Source: Azospirillum sp. TSH100 (GTDB lineage Bacteria; Pseudomonadota; Alphaproteobacteria; Azospirillales; Azospirillaceae). Taken from it: a DNA stretch of 64,000 bases. Positions 8,346 through 16,133 of this stretch are shown here, in pieces (positions within the stretch are counted from its first letter, which is position 1; each line of letters starts with the position of its first letter). The notes beneath the pieces were generated by a model. The model was given only the letters and a program-made list of their open reading frames with translations. It made no database searches and was not told the DNA's origin. The position numbers and the translations under genes were made by a program. Where the stretch lies: NCBI RefSeq assembly GCF_004923295.1, contig NZ_CP039636.1:160001-224000 (forward strand), given 5' to 3'.

Positions 8346-9464
8346 ATGAGCTGCGCCCTGCCCGCCTTTGCGGCATCCCCGGCCACCGAACCGGCCCCGC
8401 CCTTCGCGGTGCTGATGGAGCTTACGCACCGCTGCCCGCTGCGCTGCCCCTACTGCTCCAACCCGATGGCGCTCGATTCCGCCAGTGCCGAGCTGGACAC
8501 CGCCACCTGGAAACGCGTGCTTGACGAGGCGGCCGATGTCGGTGCGCTCCAGGTCCATTTTTCCGGCGGCGAGCCCTGCGTCCGCAAGGATCTGGAGGAG
8601 CTGGTCGCCCACGCGACGGAGATCGGGCTCTACAGCAATCTCATCACCTCGGCCGTGCTGCTCGACCGGCCGCGGCTGGAGGGTTTGCAGCGCGCCGGGC
8701 TTCAGCATGTGCAGATCAGCCTTCAGGATGCGGAGGCCGCCGGGGCCGACCGCGTCGGCGGCTTCAAGGGCGGCCATGCCAAGAAGCTGGAGGTGGCGCG
8801 GGCGGTGGTGGCCCAGGGTCTGGCGCTGACCATCAACGCCGTCCTGCACCGCCACAACATCGACCGGGTGAACGAGGTCATCGATCTGGCGATGGATCTC
8901 GGCGCCGGGCGGATCGAGATCGCCAACGTGCAGTATTACGGCTGGGCGCTCGCCAACCGCGCCGCGCTGATGCCGTCGCGCGAACAGTTGCTGGAGATGG
9001 ACGCGGCGGTGCGCGCCCGGCTCCCGGAACTGGCCGGACGGATCGTGGTGGATTACGTCGTGCCAGATTACTATGCCCGCCGGCCGAAAAGCTGCATGGG
9101 CGGCTGGGCGCGGCGCTTCATGAACGTCACCCCGCGCGGTCGCGTCCTGCCCTGCCATGCCGCGGAAACCATCCCCGGCATGGAATTCGAGACGGTGCAC
9201 GACCGCAGCCTGTCCGACATCTGGCGCGACGGACCGGCCTTCACCCGCTACCGCGGCACCGACTGGATGCCGCAGCCCTGCCAGTCCTGCGACCACAAGG
9301 AAGAGGATTGGGGCGGCTGCCGCTGTCAGGCGCTTGCGCTCGCCGGCAGCGCCGATGCGACCGACCCTGTGTGTGAACTGTCCCCGGCCCATGCGGATGT
9401 AGCAGATCTGCGCGACCGCGATGCAGCGGCGCTGGACAGCGTCTGGACCTATCGCGGTGCCTGA
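8346..9464 (+). CDS. pqqE: Radical SAM PqqA peptide cyclase PqqE
   Basis: PqqE forms the carbon-carbon bond between the Glu and Tyr of PqqA. The 372 residues contain the SAM-cluster motif CPLRCPYC (CxxxCxxC) near residue 30 and the SPASM auxiliary cluster cysteines (CMGGW, PCHAAE, CQSCDHKEEDWGGCRCQ). ATG 8346 is chosen because AGGAG lies 9 bases upstream; an in-frame ATG at 8307 would overlap pqqD. It closes the pqqABCDE operon, ending 15 bases from the convergent Lrp gene. Confidence 0.97.
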   Translation: MSCALPAFAASPATEPAPPFAVLMELTHRCPLRCPYCSNPMALDSASAELDTATWKRVLDEAADVGALQVHFSGGEPCVRKDLEELVAHATEIGLYSNLITSAVLLDRPRLEGLQRAGLQHVQISLQDAEAAGADRVGGFKGGHAKKLEVARAVVAQGLALTINAVLHRHNIDRVNEVIDLAMDLGAGRIEIANVQYYGWALANRAALMPSREQLLEMDAAVRARLPELAGRIVVDYVVPDYYARRPKSCMGGWARRFMNVTPRGRVLPCHAAETIPGMEFETVHDRSLSDIWRDGPAFTRYRGTDWMPQPCQSCDHKEEDWGGCRCQALALAGSADATDPVCELSPAHADVADLRDRDAAALDSVWTYRGA

Positions 9465-9479
9465 CTGGCACGGCGATGC

Positions 9480-9899
9480 CTACTGGAACCGTTCGAGCAC
9501 CATCTGCGTCGTCACCTCGGCGACGCCGGGAAGCCCGACGATGGCGGCGCGGATCGTCTCGATGCCGCGGATGTCCGCCGCCTCGGCACGGACCACCAGA
9601 TCGATGGCGCCGGCCACCGCATCCATCGTGACGATGCCGGGAATCCGCCGCAGCTTGGGAACCAGTTGCGCACAGCTGCGGCCCGGTTCGTGGCGCAGCA
9701 GGAAATAGGCGGCGACCCCATCGGCCGCCGGACCGTCCTCGATGGTCGTGAAGCCACGGATCACCCCTGACCGCAGCAGCCGGTCGAGCCGTTCCTGGGT
9801 GGCGCTGCGCGACAATCCGACATCGCGGGCAAGTGCCACCAATGTGCGGCGGCCATCCTTGCGCAACGCCGCCAGCAGCAGCCTATCCTTTTCGTCCAT
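9480..9899 (-). CDS. AsnC/Lrp-family transcriptional regulator
   Basis: A 139-residue feast/famine regulator. Residues about 1-55 form the helix-turn-helix (MDEKDRLLLAALRKDGRRTL, then ARDVGLSRSATQERLDRLL) and the rest is the RAM ligand-binding domain (GIVTMDAVAGAIDLVVRAEA). The start at 9899 is chosen since the fold begins with MDEKD; the extra 36 upstream codons have no family match and would run into the intergenic repeats. It is divergent from an isochorismatase-like gene, and the 13-bp repeats between the two are candidate binding sites. The effector is probably an amino acid, but which one cannot be told. Confidence 0.87.
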   Translation of the reverse strand: MDEKDRLLLAALRKDGRRTLVALARDVGLSRSATQERLDRLLRSGVIRGFTTIEDGPAADGVAAYFLLRHEPGRSCAQLVPKLRRIPGIVTMDAVAGAIDLVVRAEAADIRGIETIRAAIVGLPGVAEVTTQMVLERFQ

Positions 9900-9980
9900 C
9901 CCCGTCCCCGCATCCGCCCCACCGGCGGAATGCCGGCCTGCCGGCATCTTGCCGGGATGCAACCGGCAACCCTTCGGCGG

Positions 9981-10019
9981 AAGTTCATGGTCAAAGTTCG
10001 TGGCCAAAGTTCATGGCCA
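9981..10019. repeat. Three tandem 13-bp direct repeats in a divergent promoter region
   Basis: Units at 9981-9993 (AAGTTCATGGTCA), 9994-10006 (AAGTTCGTGGCCA) and 10007-10019 (AAGTTCATGGCCA) follow each other with no spacer, differing at two positions. They lie between the Lrp-type gene and the isochorismatase-like gene. They could be regulator sites or a simple duplication; an origin-type iteron role is less likely in this setting. Confidence 0.75.
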
Positions 10020-10050
10020 CGGACCATGGACGATTTGCACGGAGTATCCA

Positions 10051-10611
10051 ATGACCTTGCTTCCCGCCGCCTCCGCTCTTCTGTCGGTCGACATGCAGTG
10101 CGCCTTCGACGAGCCGCGCTGGCCGAGGCGCTGGAACCGCGCGCTCGACCACAACGGCCTGCGGCTGGTCGATGCCTGGCGGCGCAGCGGCCGCCCGATC
10201 ATCCATGTGCGTCACGATTCGGTCAGTCCGACCTCCACCTTGCGCCCCGGACAGCCGGGCAATCGCTTCCGCGAGGGGTTCGAGCCGCAGGATGGTGAAG
10301 CGCTGGTGACCAAGAGCGTCAATTCGGCGTTCATCGGCACCGATCTGGACTTGCGGCTGCGCCGGATGGGCATCGACCGGCTGGTGGTGTTCGGTATCTC
10401 GACCGACATGTGTGTGTCGACCACCGTCCGCACCGGCGCCAATCTGGGCTGGCCGATCATGCTGGTCACCGACGCCTGCGATTGTTTCGACATGCCGGAC
10501 GAACATGGCCGGATCATCCCGGCGGAACAGGTCCATACCGTCCATGTCGCTACGCTGGGCTACGAGTTCTGCGAGCTGACCACCACCGACGCCATCATCC
10601 GGAGTCTGTGA
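10051..10611 (+). CDS. Isochorismatase-family cysteine hydrolase
   Basis: A 186-residue cytosolic hydrolase. The catalytic triad of the family can be placed: Asp in LLSVDMQCAF, Lys in VTKSVNSAF, and the nucleophilic Cys in GISTDMCVSTTVR. Members split amides or vinyl ethers (nicotinamide, carbamoylsarcosine, isochorismate, biuret and others), and the sequence alone does not say which. The start ATG has GGAG 8 bases upstream. It is divergent from an AsnC/Lrp regulator, which suggests amino-acid- or nitrogen-linked control. Confidence 0.87.
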   Translation: MTLLPAASALLSVDMQCAFDEPRWPRRWNRALDHNGLRLVDAWRRSGRPIIHVRHDSVSPTSTLRPGQPGNRFREGFEPQDGEALVTKSVNSAFIGTDLDLRLRRMGIDRLVVFGISTDMCVSTTVRTGANLGWPIMLVTDACDCFDMPDEHGRIIPAEQVHTVHVATLGYEFCELTTTDAIIRSL

Positions 10612-10653
10612 CCCCGCACCAGGAGGCGGAGCGGCAGCGTCTCAGGCCCCATC

Positions 10654-10830
10654 TCAGGCGCTGTCGCCCGACCCGCCCTTCTTGCCGCCGCCGTCCTGCT
10701 TGTTGACGGTCGCCCAGGCGCGGCGTTCCGCCTCCTCGTGCGACACGCCGCGCTCTTCGTACCCCTCCTCGATATGCTCGGCCTTGCGCTTCTGCTTGTC
10801 GGTGTACTTGTCCTTGTCGCCTTGGGACAT
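10654..10830 (-). CDS. Small conserved charged protein (often labelled plasmid stabilisation)
   Basis: A 58-residue very hydrophilic protein with the pattern KYTDKQKRKAEHIEEGYEER then EEAERRAWATVNKQDGGGKK. Such short proteins are widespread in rhizobia and Azospirillum and are often called plasmid stabilisation proteins without experimental basis. The start at 10830 is chosen because a strong AGGAGG lies just before it; the longer reading to 10908 adds an unrelated leader. The function is unknown, and there is no toxin partner next to it. Confidence 0.75.
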   Translation of the reverse strand: MSQGDKDKYTDKQKRKAEHIEEGYEERGVSHEEAERRAWATVNKQDGGGKKGGSGDSA

Positions 10831-10999
10831 CGAATCCTCCTGGTGCAATTGCCAACTCAACAGTGCCCACGATTGGGAGGTTCCTTGGGGAAATAGGCTG
10901 AAACTCATATCCGGGACAGAACAGTCGGAAAGCGCGGCTTGCCGTGAGCGGGGCCGTCACCCATCCTTTCCCACACCGCTTTCAGGGGGAGGTTCCGGG

Positions 11000-11932
11000 G
11001 TGTTCAAGATCTTCAATATCAGCCGCGTCATGACGGGCGCGGCGGTTCTCGCGCTGGGACTCGCGGCCGGCACGGCACAGGCTGCGGATGCTGTCCGCGT
11101 CGGATCGAAACTGGATGCCGAAAGCGGGCTGCTCGGCACCATGATCCTGCAAGTGCTGCAAGCGGGCGGCATCCCGACGGAAAACAAGATCCAGCTGGGC
11201 CCAACCAAGATCGTGCGCGGTGCGCTGCTGTCCGGCGAGATCGATATTTACCCCGAATACACAGGCAACGGCGCCTTCTTCTTCAACGTCGACAGCGATC
11301 CGGTCTGGAAGAATGCCGGGGCCGGCTATGACAAGGTCCGGCAACTCGACCAGGAGAAGAACAACATTGTCTGGCTGAAACCGGCCCCAGCCAACAACAC
11401 TTGGGCGCTGGCCGTCCGCCGCGACGTCGCCGAGGCCAACAAGCTGAAGACGATGGAGGATTTCGCCAAGTGGGTCTCCAGCGGCGGCAAGGCGAAGGTC
11501 GCAGCGTCGGCCGAGTTCGTGGAAAGCCCGGCCGCCCTGCCCTCCTTCCAGCAGACCTATGGCTTCGCGCTGAAGCCCGACCAGATGCTGATCCTGGCTG
11601 GCGGCGACACCGCCGCCACCATCCGTGCGGCGGCGGAGCAGACCTCCGGCGTCAACACCGCCATGGTCTATGGCACCGACGGCGCCATTGCCGCACTGGA
11701 TCTCGTTGTGCTGGCCGATACCAAGGGTGCCCAGATGGTGTATGAGCCGGCACCGACCGTCCGCGCCGCGGTGCTGACCGCCAATCCGAAGATCGCCGAC
11801 CTGCTGAATCCGGTCTTCGCCGGCCTGGACGCCGATACTCTGCGCGGACTGAACGCCAAGATCTCGGTCGACGGGCAGGACCAGAAGCAGGTCGCCACCG
11901 AGTATCTGAAGTCCAAGGGCCTGCTGAAGTAA
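11000..11932 (+). CDS. osmF: Osmoprotectant (quaternary amine) ABC transporter, binding protein
   Basis: A 310-residue periplasmic binding protein of the OpuAC/OsmF family. GTG 11000 is chosen because GGGGGAGG lies 7 bases upstream and a signal peptide follows at once (VMTGAAVLALGLAAGTAQA). The mature part has the family stretches VRVGSKLDAESGLLGTM, GEIDIYPEYTGN, and GTDGAIAALDLVVLAD. It heads a four-gene operon whose order matches E. coli osmF-yehY-yehX-yehW, a low-affinity glycine-betaine-type importer. The substrate is inferred from the family. Confidence 0.85.
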   Translation: MFKIFNISRVMTGAAVLALGLAAGTAQAADAVRVGSKLDAESGLLGTMILQVLQAGGIPTENKIQLGPTKIVRGALLSGEIDIYPEYTGNGAFFFNVDSDPVWKNAGAGYDKVRQLDQEKNNIVWLKPAPANNTWALAVRRDVAEANKLKTMEDFAKWVSSGGKAKVAASAEFVESPAALPSFQQTYGFALKPDQMLILAGGDTAATIRAAAEQTSGVNTAMVYGTDGAIAALDLVVLADTKGAQMVYEPAPTVRAAVLTANPKIADLLNPVFAGLDADTLRGLNAKISVDGQDQKQVATEYLKSKGLLK

Positions 11933-11941
11933 GCCGGCGAC

Positions 11942-13126
11942 GTGACCGGCCGTTTTTCCCTGCACAACCGCGTGGCCCTGCTGATGGCACTGGCAGTGGT
12001 GCTCGCCGCCATTGGCTTGCCATTCCTCGGCTTCGCGCCCAACCGGCTGCTGTCCGGCAGGCCGGTATCGTTTTGGGCAGCGGTGCGGGGGTTGGATGGA
12101 ATCGCGGTTTTGCTGGCGGGACTGGCCCTGCTCGCGACACCGTTCCTGCCGCCAAGGCGTGTGGGGCTTGGCCTGGCCATTGCGGCCGGCGGGCTTTTCT
12201 GCGCCGGATTGGTTTGGCTGGCCGGTGCCCATGCGGCAACCCTTGCGCAGGGAGCATCCGCGGCGGCGCGGACCTCCTTCGCCTCCGGCTTCTGGGTGAT
12301 GGCGGCGGCCGGACTTCTGACCGTGGTCGATGCAGCCCGGCGGCTGGGTCTGGGCGCCGTCGGCCGAATGGCGGTCGGCGGGGCTGTGGCCGGGCTGGTG
12401 GCTCTGCAACTGGCATCGGGCCATCTCGATGCCCTGTCGATTCTCAAGGAATACGCCAACCGGCGCGAGGTCTTCGCCGACGCCGTGCTGCGCCACGCCG
12501 CGCTGGTGGCGGCGGCGCTGGTGCCGACCCTGCTGGTCGGCGTGCCGCTCGGCATTGCCGCCCACCGGGTGCAGGCAGTCGGCCGCGCGGTGTTCCCGGT
12601 GCTGAACGTTGTGCAGACGGTGCCGTCCATCGCCCTGTTCGGGCTGCTGATGGCGCCGCTGGCGGCACTGGGCGCCCTGCTGCCGGGGTCGGGGATCAGT
12701 GGGGTCGGGCCGCTGCCGGCGGTGATCGCGCTGACCCTCTATTCGCTGCTGCCCATTGTGCGCAACACCGCGGTCGGGCTGGACGGCGTGCCGGCGCCGG
12801 TGCGGGAGGCGGCACGCGGCATGGGGCTGACGCCGCGCCAGATCTTCCTGCGCGTCGACCTGCCGCTGGCGCTGCCGGTCTTCCTGTCGGGGTTGCGCAT
12901 TACCGTGGTCCAGGCGGTCGGGCTGGCGGCGGTGGCGGCGCTGATCGGTGCCGGCGGCCTGGGGGCGATCATGTTCCAGGGGCTTTTCGCCAACGCGCTG
13001 GACCTTGTGCTGCTGGGGGCCGTTCCTGTCATTCTATTGGCAGTGGCGGCCGACGCCCTGCTGTCCATCGGCATCGCCGCCGCCACCAACCGCATCGGCG
13101 TTCTGCCGGGAAAGAGTGCGCCATGA
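11942..13126 (+). CDS. yehY: Osmoprotectant ABC transporter, long permease (YehY-like)
   Basis: A 394-residue inner-membrane permease starting with GTG 9 bases after osmF. Hydrophobic helices fill the N-terminal 160 residues, an extension typical of YehY. The C-terminal BPD_transp_1 domain carries the coupling loop around [20 protein letters not shown]. The length fits YehY (385 in E. coli). Its last 4 bases overlap the ATPase start (ATGA), so the pair is probably made in step. Confidence 0.84.
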   Translation: MTGRFSLHNRVALLMALAVVLAAIGLPFLGFAPNRLLSGRPVSFWAAVRGLDGIAVLLAGLALLATPFLPPRRVGLGLAIAAGGLFCAGLVWLAGAHAATLAQGASAAARTSFASGFWVMAAAGLLTVVDAARRLGLGAVGRMAVGGAVAGLVALQLASGHLDALSILKEYANRREVFADAVLRHAALVAAALVPTLLVGVPLGIAAHRVQAVGRAVFPVLNVVQTVPSIALFGLLMAPLAALGALLPGSGISGVGPLPAVIALTLYSLLPIVRNTAVGLDGVPAPVREAARGMGLTPRQIFLRVDLPLALPVFLSGLRITVVQAVGLAAVAALIGAGGLGAIMFQGLFANALDLVLLGAVPVILLAVAADALLSIGIAAATNRIGVLPGKSAP

Positions 13127-14082
13127 TCGACTTCGAGCGCGTGACCAAGCGCTTCGGCTCCTGGACGGCGGTGGATGCCTTGTCCTTCACCGTGGCGGAG
13201 GGGGAGTTCCGCGTGCTGATCGGCCCGTCGGGCTCCGGCAAATCGACGGTTCTGAGGATGATCAACCGGCTGATCCCGGCAGACGAAGGCGCCATCCGCA
13301 TCGACGGCGAGGACATCGCGTCGCTAAAGCCGGAAGAGCTTCGCCGCCGCATGGGCTATGTCATCCAGTCGGTCGGGCTCTTCCCGCACTGGACGGTCGA
13401 GCGCAACATCGCCACGGTCCCCGGCCTGCTCGGCTGGCCCAAGGCGCGAATCCGCGATCGGGTGACGGAGCTGCTGGAGCTGCTGAACCTCGACCCCCAC
13501 CGCTATCGCGGCGCCTACCCGCACCAGTTGTCGGGCGGGCAGCAGCAGCGCGTCGGCGTCGCCCGCGCGCTGGCGGCGGAACCGCGCATCCTGCTGATGG
13601 ACGAGCCGTTCAGCGCGCTCGATCCCATCACCCGCGCCAGTCTCCAGACCGAGCTGTCGGCCATCCACCGCCGCACCGGCACCACCGTCGTCTTCGTCAC
13701 CCACGACATGGACGAGGCCTTGCTGCTAGGCGACAGCATCGCGGTGATGGACCATGGCCGGCTGATCCAGTGCGCCACACCGCTGGAGATTCTGACGCGC
13801 CCGGCCAGCCCGCTGGTCCGCGATCTGGTGGGGCGAGAGGAGTGGGGGCTGAAGCGGCTGGCGGTGGAGACGGTCGGCGACCGCGCCCGCCGGCAGGAAA
13901 GCGTGACCGGCGAGCCGCTGGCCGCCGAGACCCCGCTGCACCGCGCCCTGTCGGAAATGGTCGCCCGCGGCACCGAAAGGCTGCCGGTGGTGGATGGCGA
14001 CGGCCGGCCGGCCGGGGTGCTGCACCTGTCCGACCTTGTGCGGCCCTCCGCGCACCAGTCTGCCTCCGGCGGCCCCGCATGA
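13123..14082 (+). CDS. yehX: Osmoprotectant ABC transporter, ATPase with C-terminal CBS-like segment
   Basis: A 319-residue ABC ATPase. Walker A is GPSGSGKST (near residue 36), the signature LSGGQQQR, Walker [13 protein letters not shown], and the switch histidine lies in FVTHDMDEA. The last 50 residues (from [13 protein letters not shown] through GVLHLSDLV) look like a single CBS unit; in OpuA-type importers, CBS domains sense ionic strength. It overlaps both neighbouring permease genes by 4 bases. Cytosolic face of the membrane. Confidence 0.88.
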   Translation: MIDFERVTKRFGSWTAVDALSFTVAEGEFRVLIGPSGSGKSTVLRMINRLIPADEGAIRIDGEDIASLKPEELRRRMGYVIQSVGLFPHWTVERNIATVPGLLGWPKARIRDRVTELLELLNLDPHRYRGAYPHQLSGGQQQRVGVARALAAEPRILLMDEPFSALDPITRASLQTELSAIHRRTGTTVVFVTHDMDEALLLGDSIAVMDHGRLIQCATPLEILTRPASPLVRDLVGREEWGLKRLAVETVGDRARRQESVTGEPLAAETPLHRALSEMVARGTERLPVVDGDGRPAGVLHLSDLVRPSAHQSASGGPA

Positions 14083-14837
14083 CCGGCGCCGGCATGGCCC
14101 CGCGGGAGTTCCTGACCGACCGGCTGATGCTGGGGCTGGTGGCGCTGGTGGCTCTGGTGCTGGGAATGCCGTCGCTGAAGCCGCTGTTCGCCACGCTCTT
14201 TCCGCGCCTGGATCGGCCGCTGTACGAAGCGGAGAGCTTCGTCAGCCTGACTCTCGACCATATGGCGCTGGTCGGCCTCTCCAGCCTCGCCGCGATCCTG
14301 CTGGGCGGCGGGGCCGGCATCGCCGTCACGCGGCCCTGGGGCAAGGAATTCCGCGGCCTGCTGGAAACCGTCGCCACCATGGGCCAGACCTTTCCGCCGG
14401 TGGCGGTGCTGGCGCTGGCGGTGCCGGTGATGGGCTTCGGTCCCGAGCCGGCGCTGATCGCGCTCACGCTCTACGCCCTGCTGCCGGTTGTGGAAAACAC
14501 GGTCGCCGGGCTGGACGGCGTTCCGGCCCCGGTCCTCGACTCCGCCCGTGGGCTGGGCATGGGACCGGTGGAACTGCTGTTCCGGGTGGAACTGCCGCTG
14601 GCCGCGCCGGTGATCCTGGCCGGCGTGCGCACCGCCGTCATCATCAATGTCGGCACCGCCGCCATCGCCTCCACCGTCGGGGCCAAGACCCTGGGGCTGC
14701 CGATCATCGTCGGGCTGAACGGGTCCAACCAGGCCTATGTCATCCAGGGCGCGCTGATCGTCGCCTCACTCGCCGTGGTGATCGACGCCGGGTTCGACCG
14801 GCTGGCTGGCTGGCTGACTCGCTGGTCGCACCGCTGA
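14079..14837 (+). CDS. yehW: Osmoprotectant ABC transporter, short permease (YehW-like)
   Basis: A 252-residue inner-membrane permease with five or six hydrophobic helices and the EAA-type loop around [20 protein letters not shown]. It ends the osmF-yehY-yehX-yehW operon and starts inside the ATPase stop (ATGA). Two unequal permeases per importer is the known arrangement for the YehWXYZ type. No terminator is obvious after it; a Fur-like box follows. Confidence 0.86.
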   Translation: MTGAGMAPREFLTDRLMLGLVALVALVLGMPSLKPLFATLFPRLDRPLYEAESFVSLTLDHMALVGLSSLAAILLGGGAGIAVTRPWGKEFRGLLETVATMGQTFPPVAVLALAVPVMGFGPEPALIALTLYALLPVVENTVAGLDGVPAPVLDSARGLGMGPVELLFRVELPLAAPVILAGVRTAVIINVGTAAIASTVGAKTLGLPIIVGLNGSNQAYVIQGALIVASLAVVIDAGFDRLAGWLTRWSHR

Positions 14838-14877
14838 GGGGCAGACAGACGCCGACGCCTTATTTGCGAACGACAAT

Positions 14878-14900
14878 TTGAGAATGACTTGCATTCGCAA
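14878..14900. promoter_or_regulatory. Fur-like operator
   Basis: The inverted repeat TTGAGAATG-N5-CATTCGCAA (one mismatch per arm) resembles iron-responsive Fur boxes (GAATG/CATTC arms). A second partial arm, TTGCGAACG, overlaps at 14864-14872. It lies 47 bases before the start of the next gene, where it would block a promoter. The assignment rests on sequence pattern only. Confidence 0.55.
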
Positions 14901-14946
14901 TATGAACGCCTTACCCTCCGCCTATTCCCCTCAAGCGGAGTCCGTC

Positions 14947-15486
14947 ATGTCCAGCATGCAGTCCCACCGCCGCGCCGCGCCGGCTCGCGAGCGCTTCCAG
15001 GAACTGCGCGGTGCCGAGGCGCTGGTCGTCTCGGTTCTGCGGCTGTGGGCCGAACCCCTACGCGAACCGGACCGCCGGCACCCGCACTGGCAGGACGACA
15101 TGACCAGGGCCGGACTGTCAAACGACGCGGCGGTGGCGTTCGACACGCTGATGCGCATCGTGCTGGCCGCCACCACCCGGCCGCTCGACCTGCACCGCCC
15201 GTCCTGCCCCTGCCTGGGCAGCGATGAGGCGCTGCTGCTCGATATGTTGCGACTGGCGCAACGGGGCCAGCATGGCGAGGCCGGACTGCTGATGAACGAC
15301 TGGCTGCCGCTGGTCGGCGTGCGCATGGCGATGGCGCCGCTCTGCGTCCTGGCCGCCGCATTGTCCCGCGCCGGCCTGACACTGCCGGACCCGGGCGAAG
15401 AGTCGCGGATGGCGGGCGGCACGACGGTCGGCCGCATGGACCGGCCGCGCCCCACCGCCGACCGCGGCGCCACCCTCCTGCACTGA
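14947..15486 (+). CDS. Unknown protein behind a Fur-like box
   Basis: A 179-residue protein I do not recognise. It looks cytosolic and mostly helical; no signal peptide or membrane span is evident. A cysteine-containing stretch, HRPSCPCLGSDEALLLDML, sits near residue 85, and a hydrophobic helix follows (VRMAMAPLCVLAAALSRAG). ATG 14947 is chosen because GGAG lies 6 bases before it; earlier in-frame ATGs at 14878 and 14902 fall in or next to the Fur-like box. If the box is real, the gene is induced by iron shortage. Its role could be in iron or siderophore handling, but nothing in the protein shows that. Confidence 0.65.
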   Translation: MSSMQSHRRAAPARERFQELRGAEALVVSVLRLWAEPLREPDRRHPHWQDDMTRAGLSNDAAVAFDTLMRIVLAATTRPLDLHRPSCPCLGSDEALLLDMLRLAQRGQHGEAGLLMNDWLPLVGVRMAMAPLCVLAAALSRAGLTLPDPGEESRMAGGTTVGRMDRPRPTADRGATLLH

Positions 15487-15500
15487 CGCAAGGCTGCCGG

Positions 15501-16133
15501 TCAGCGTCGCACCCCGGCGGTGATCCGGTCCGCCAATAGGCCGACCGCCCGGCTCATGGTCCGAACCTGCGCGTCCGGACCGGCGCCGCCAGACGGGACC
15601 TCGACCGTTTCGCGCGTCGGCCCGCTCTTGCGCCCGCCAGTCCCGCCGCCGGGCGACAGGCTCCATTGCGCATCCAGAACCACCCCCCCTGTCGCATCGG
15701 CGTCGAAGCGCAGGATGGTGACGGTCAGCACCGCCGTGCCGTCCCCCACCGAACTGCCGGCCACCGGCAGCACCGTAGTGCCCGGCAGGCGCGCCGCGAG
15801 GTCACCGGACAGGGTGGAGCGCAATCCGTCGGCCAGCGGTTCGGCCCAGCGGTCGAACTCCAGCGCCTCGACCCGGTTACCGTCGATGCGCCGGACGATC
15901 TGCGGCCGGTCGATCAGCATCGGCAGGTCCAGCGAGCCCAAGGCCAGAGTCTGGGGCGCGGAATGCACCGGCTGCGCCGTCCCGGACGGCGGAACCACCG
16001 CCAGCGTGTAGAGCCGGCTGTCCGGCGTCGACTGGCAGGCCACCAGAACGAGAAGCGGCGCCGCAAACGCGGCCATCTTCAATCCGGGCCGCAATCCTCG
16101 CACCACTTTCATGCCCCGCTCTCTCCCTTCCAT
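15501..16133 (-). CDS. pqiC: Intermembrane transport lipoprotein PqiC
   Basis: A 210-residue outer-membrane-type lipoprotein of the PqiC/DUF330 family. The lipobox is LLVLVAC, and the mature start QSTPDSRLYTLAVVPP is typical. PqiC sits in the outer membrane and completes the PqiB tunnel across the periplasm. The start overlaps the pqiB stop (TGATG), which suggests coupling; an inner ATG at 16112, directly before the signal peptide, is a possible alternative start. Third gene of pqiABC. Confidence 0.85.
   Translation of the reverse strand: MEGRERGMKVVRGLRPGLKMAAFAAPLLVLVACQSTPDSRLYTLAVVPPSGTAQPVHSAPQTLALGSLDLPMLIDRPQIVRRIDGNRVEALEFDRWAEPLADGLRSTLSGDLAARLPGTTVLPVAGSSVGDGTAVLTVTILRFDADATGGVVLDAQWSLSPGGGTGGRKSGPTRETVEVPSGGAGPDAQVRTMSRAVGLLADRITAGVRR

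Noticed and set aside
10654..10830. Toxin-antitoxin reading of the small 'plasmid stabilisation' protein
   Set aside because: There is no partner gene and the protein lacks RelE/ParE or antitoxin motifs; the label is only traditional.
12073..13122. Upstream extension of the yehX frame through the permease gene
   Set aside because: The extension overlaps yehY entirely and is low-complexity; the ABC fold starts at 13123.
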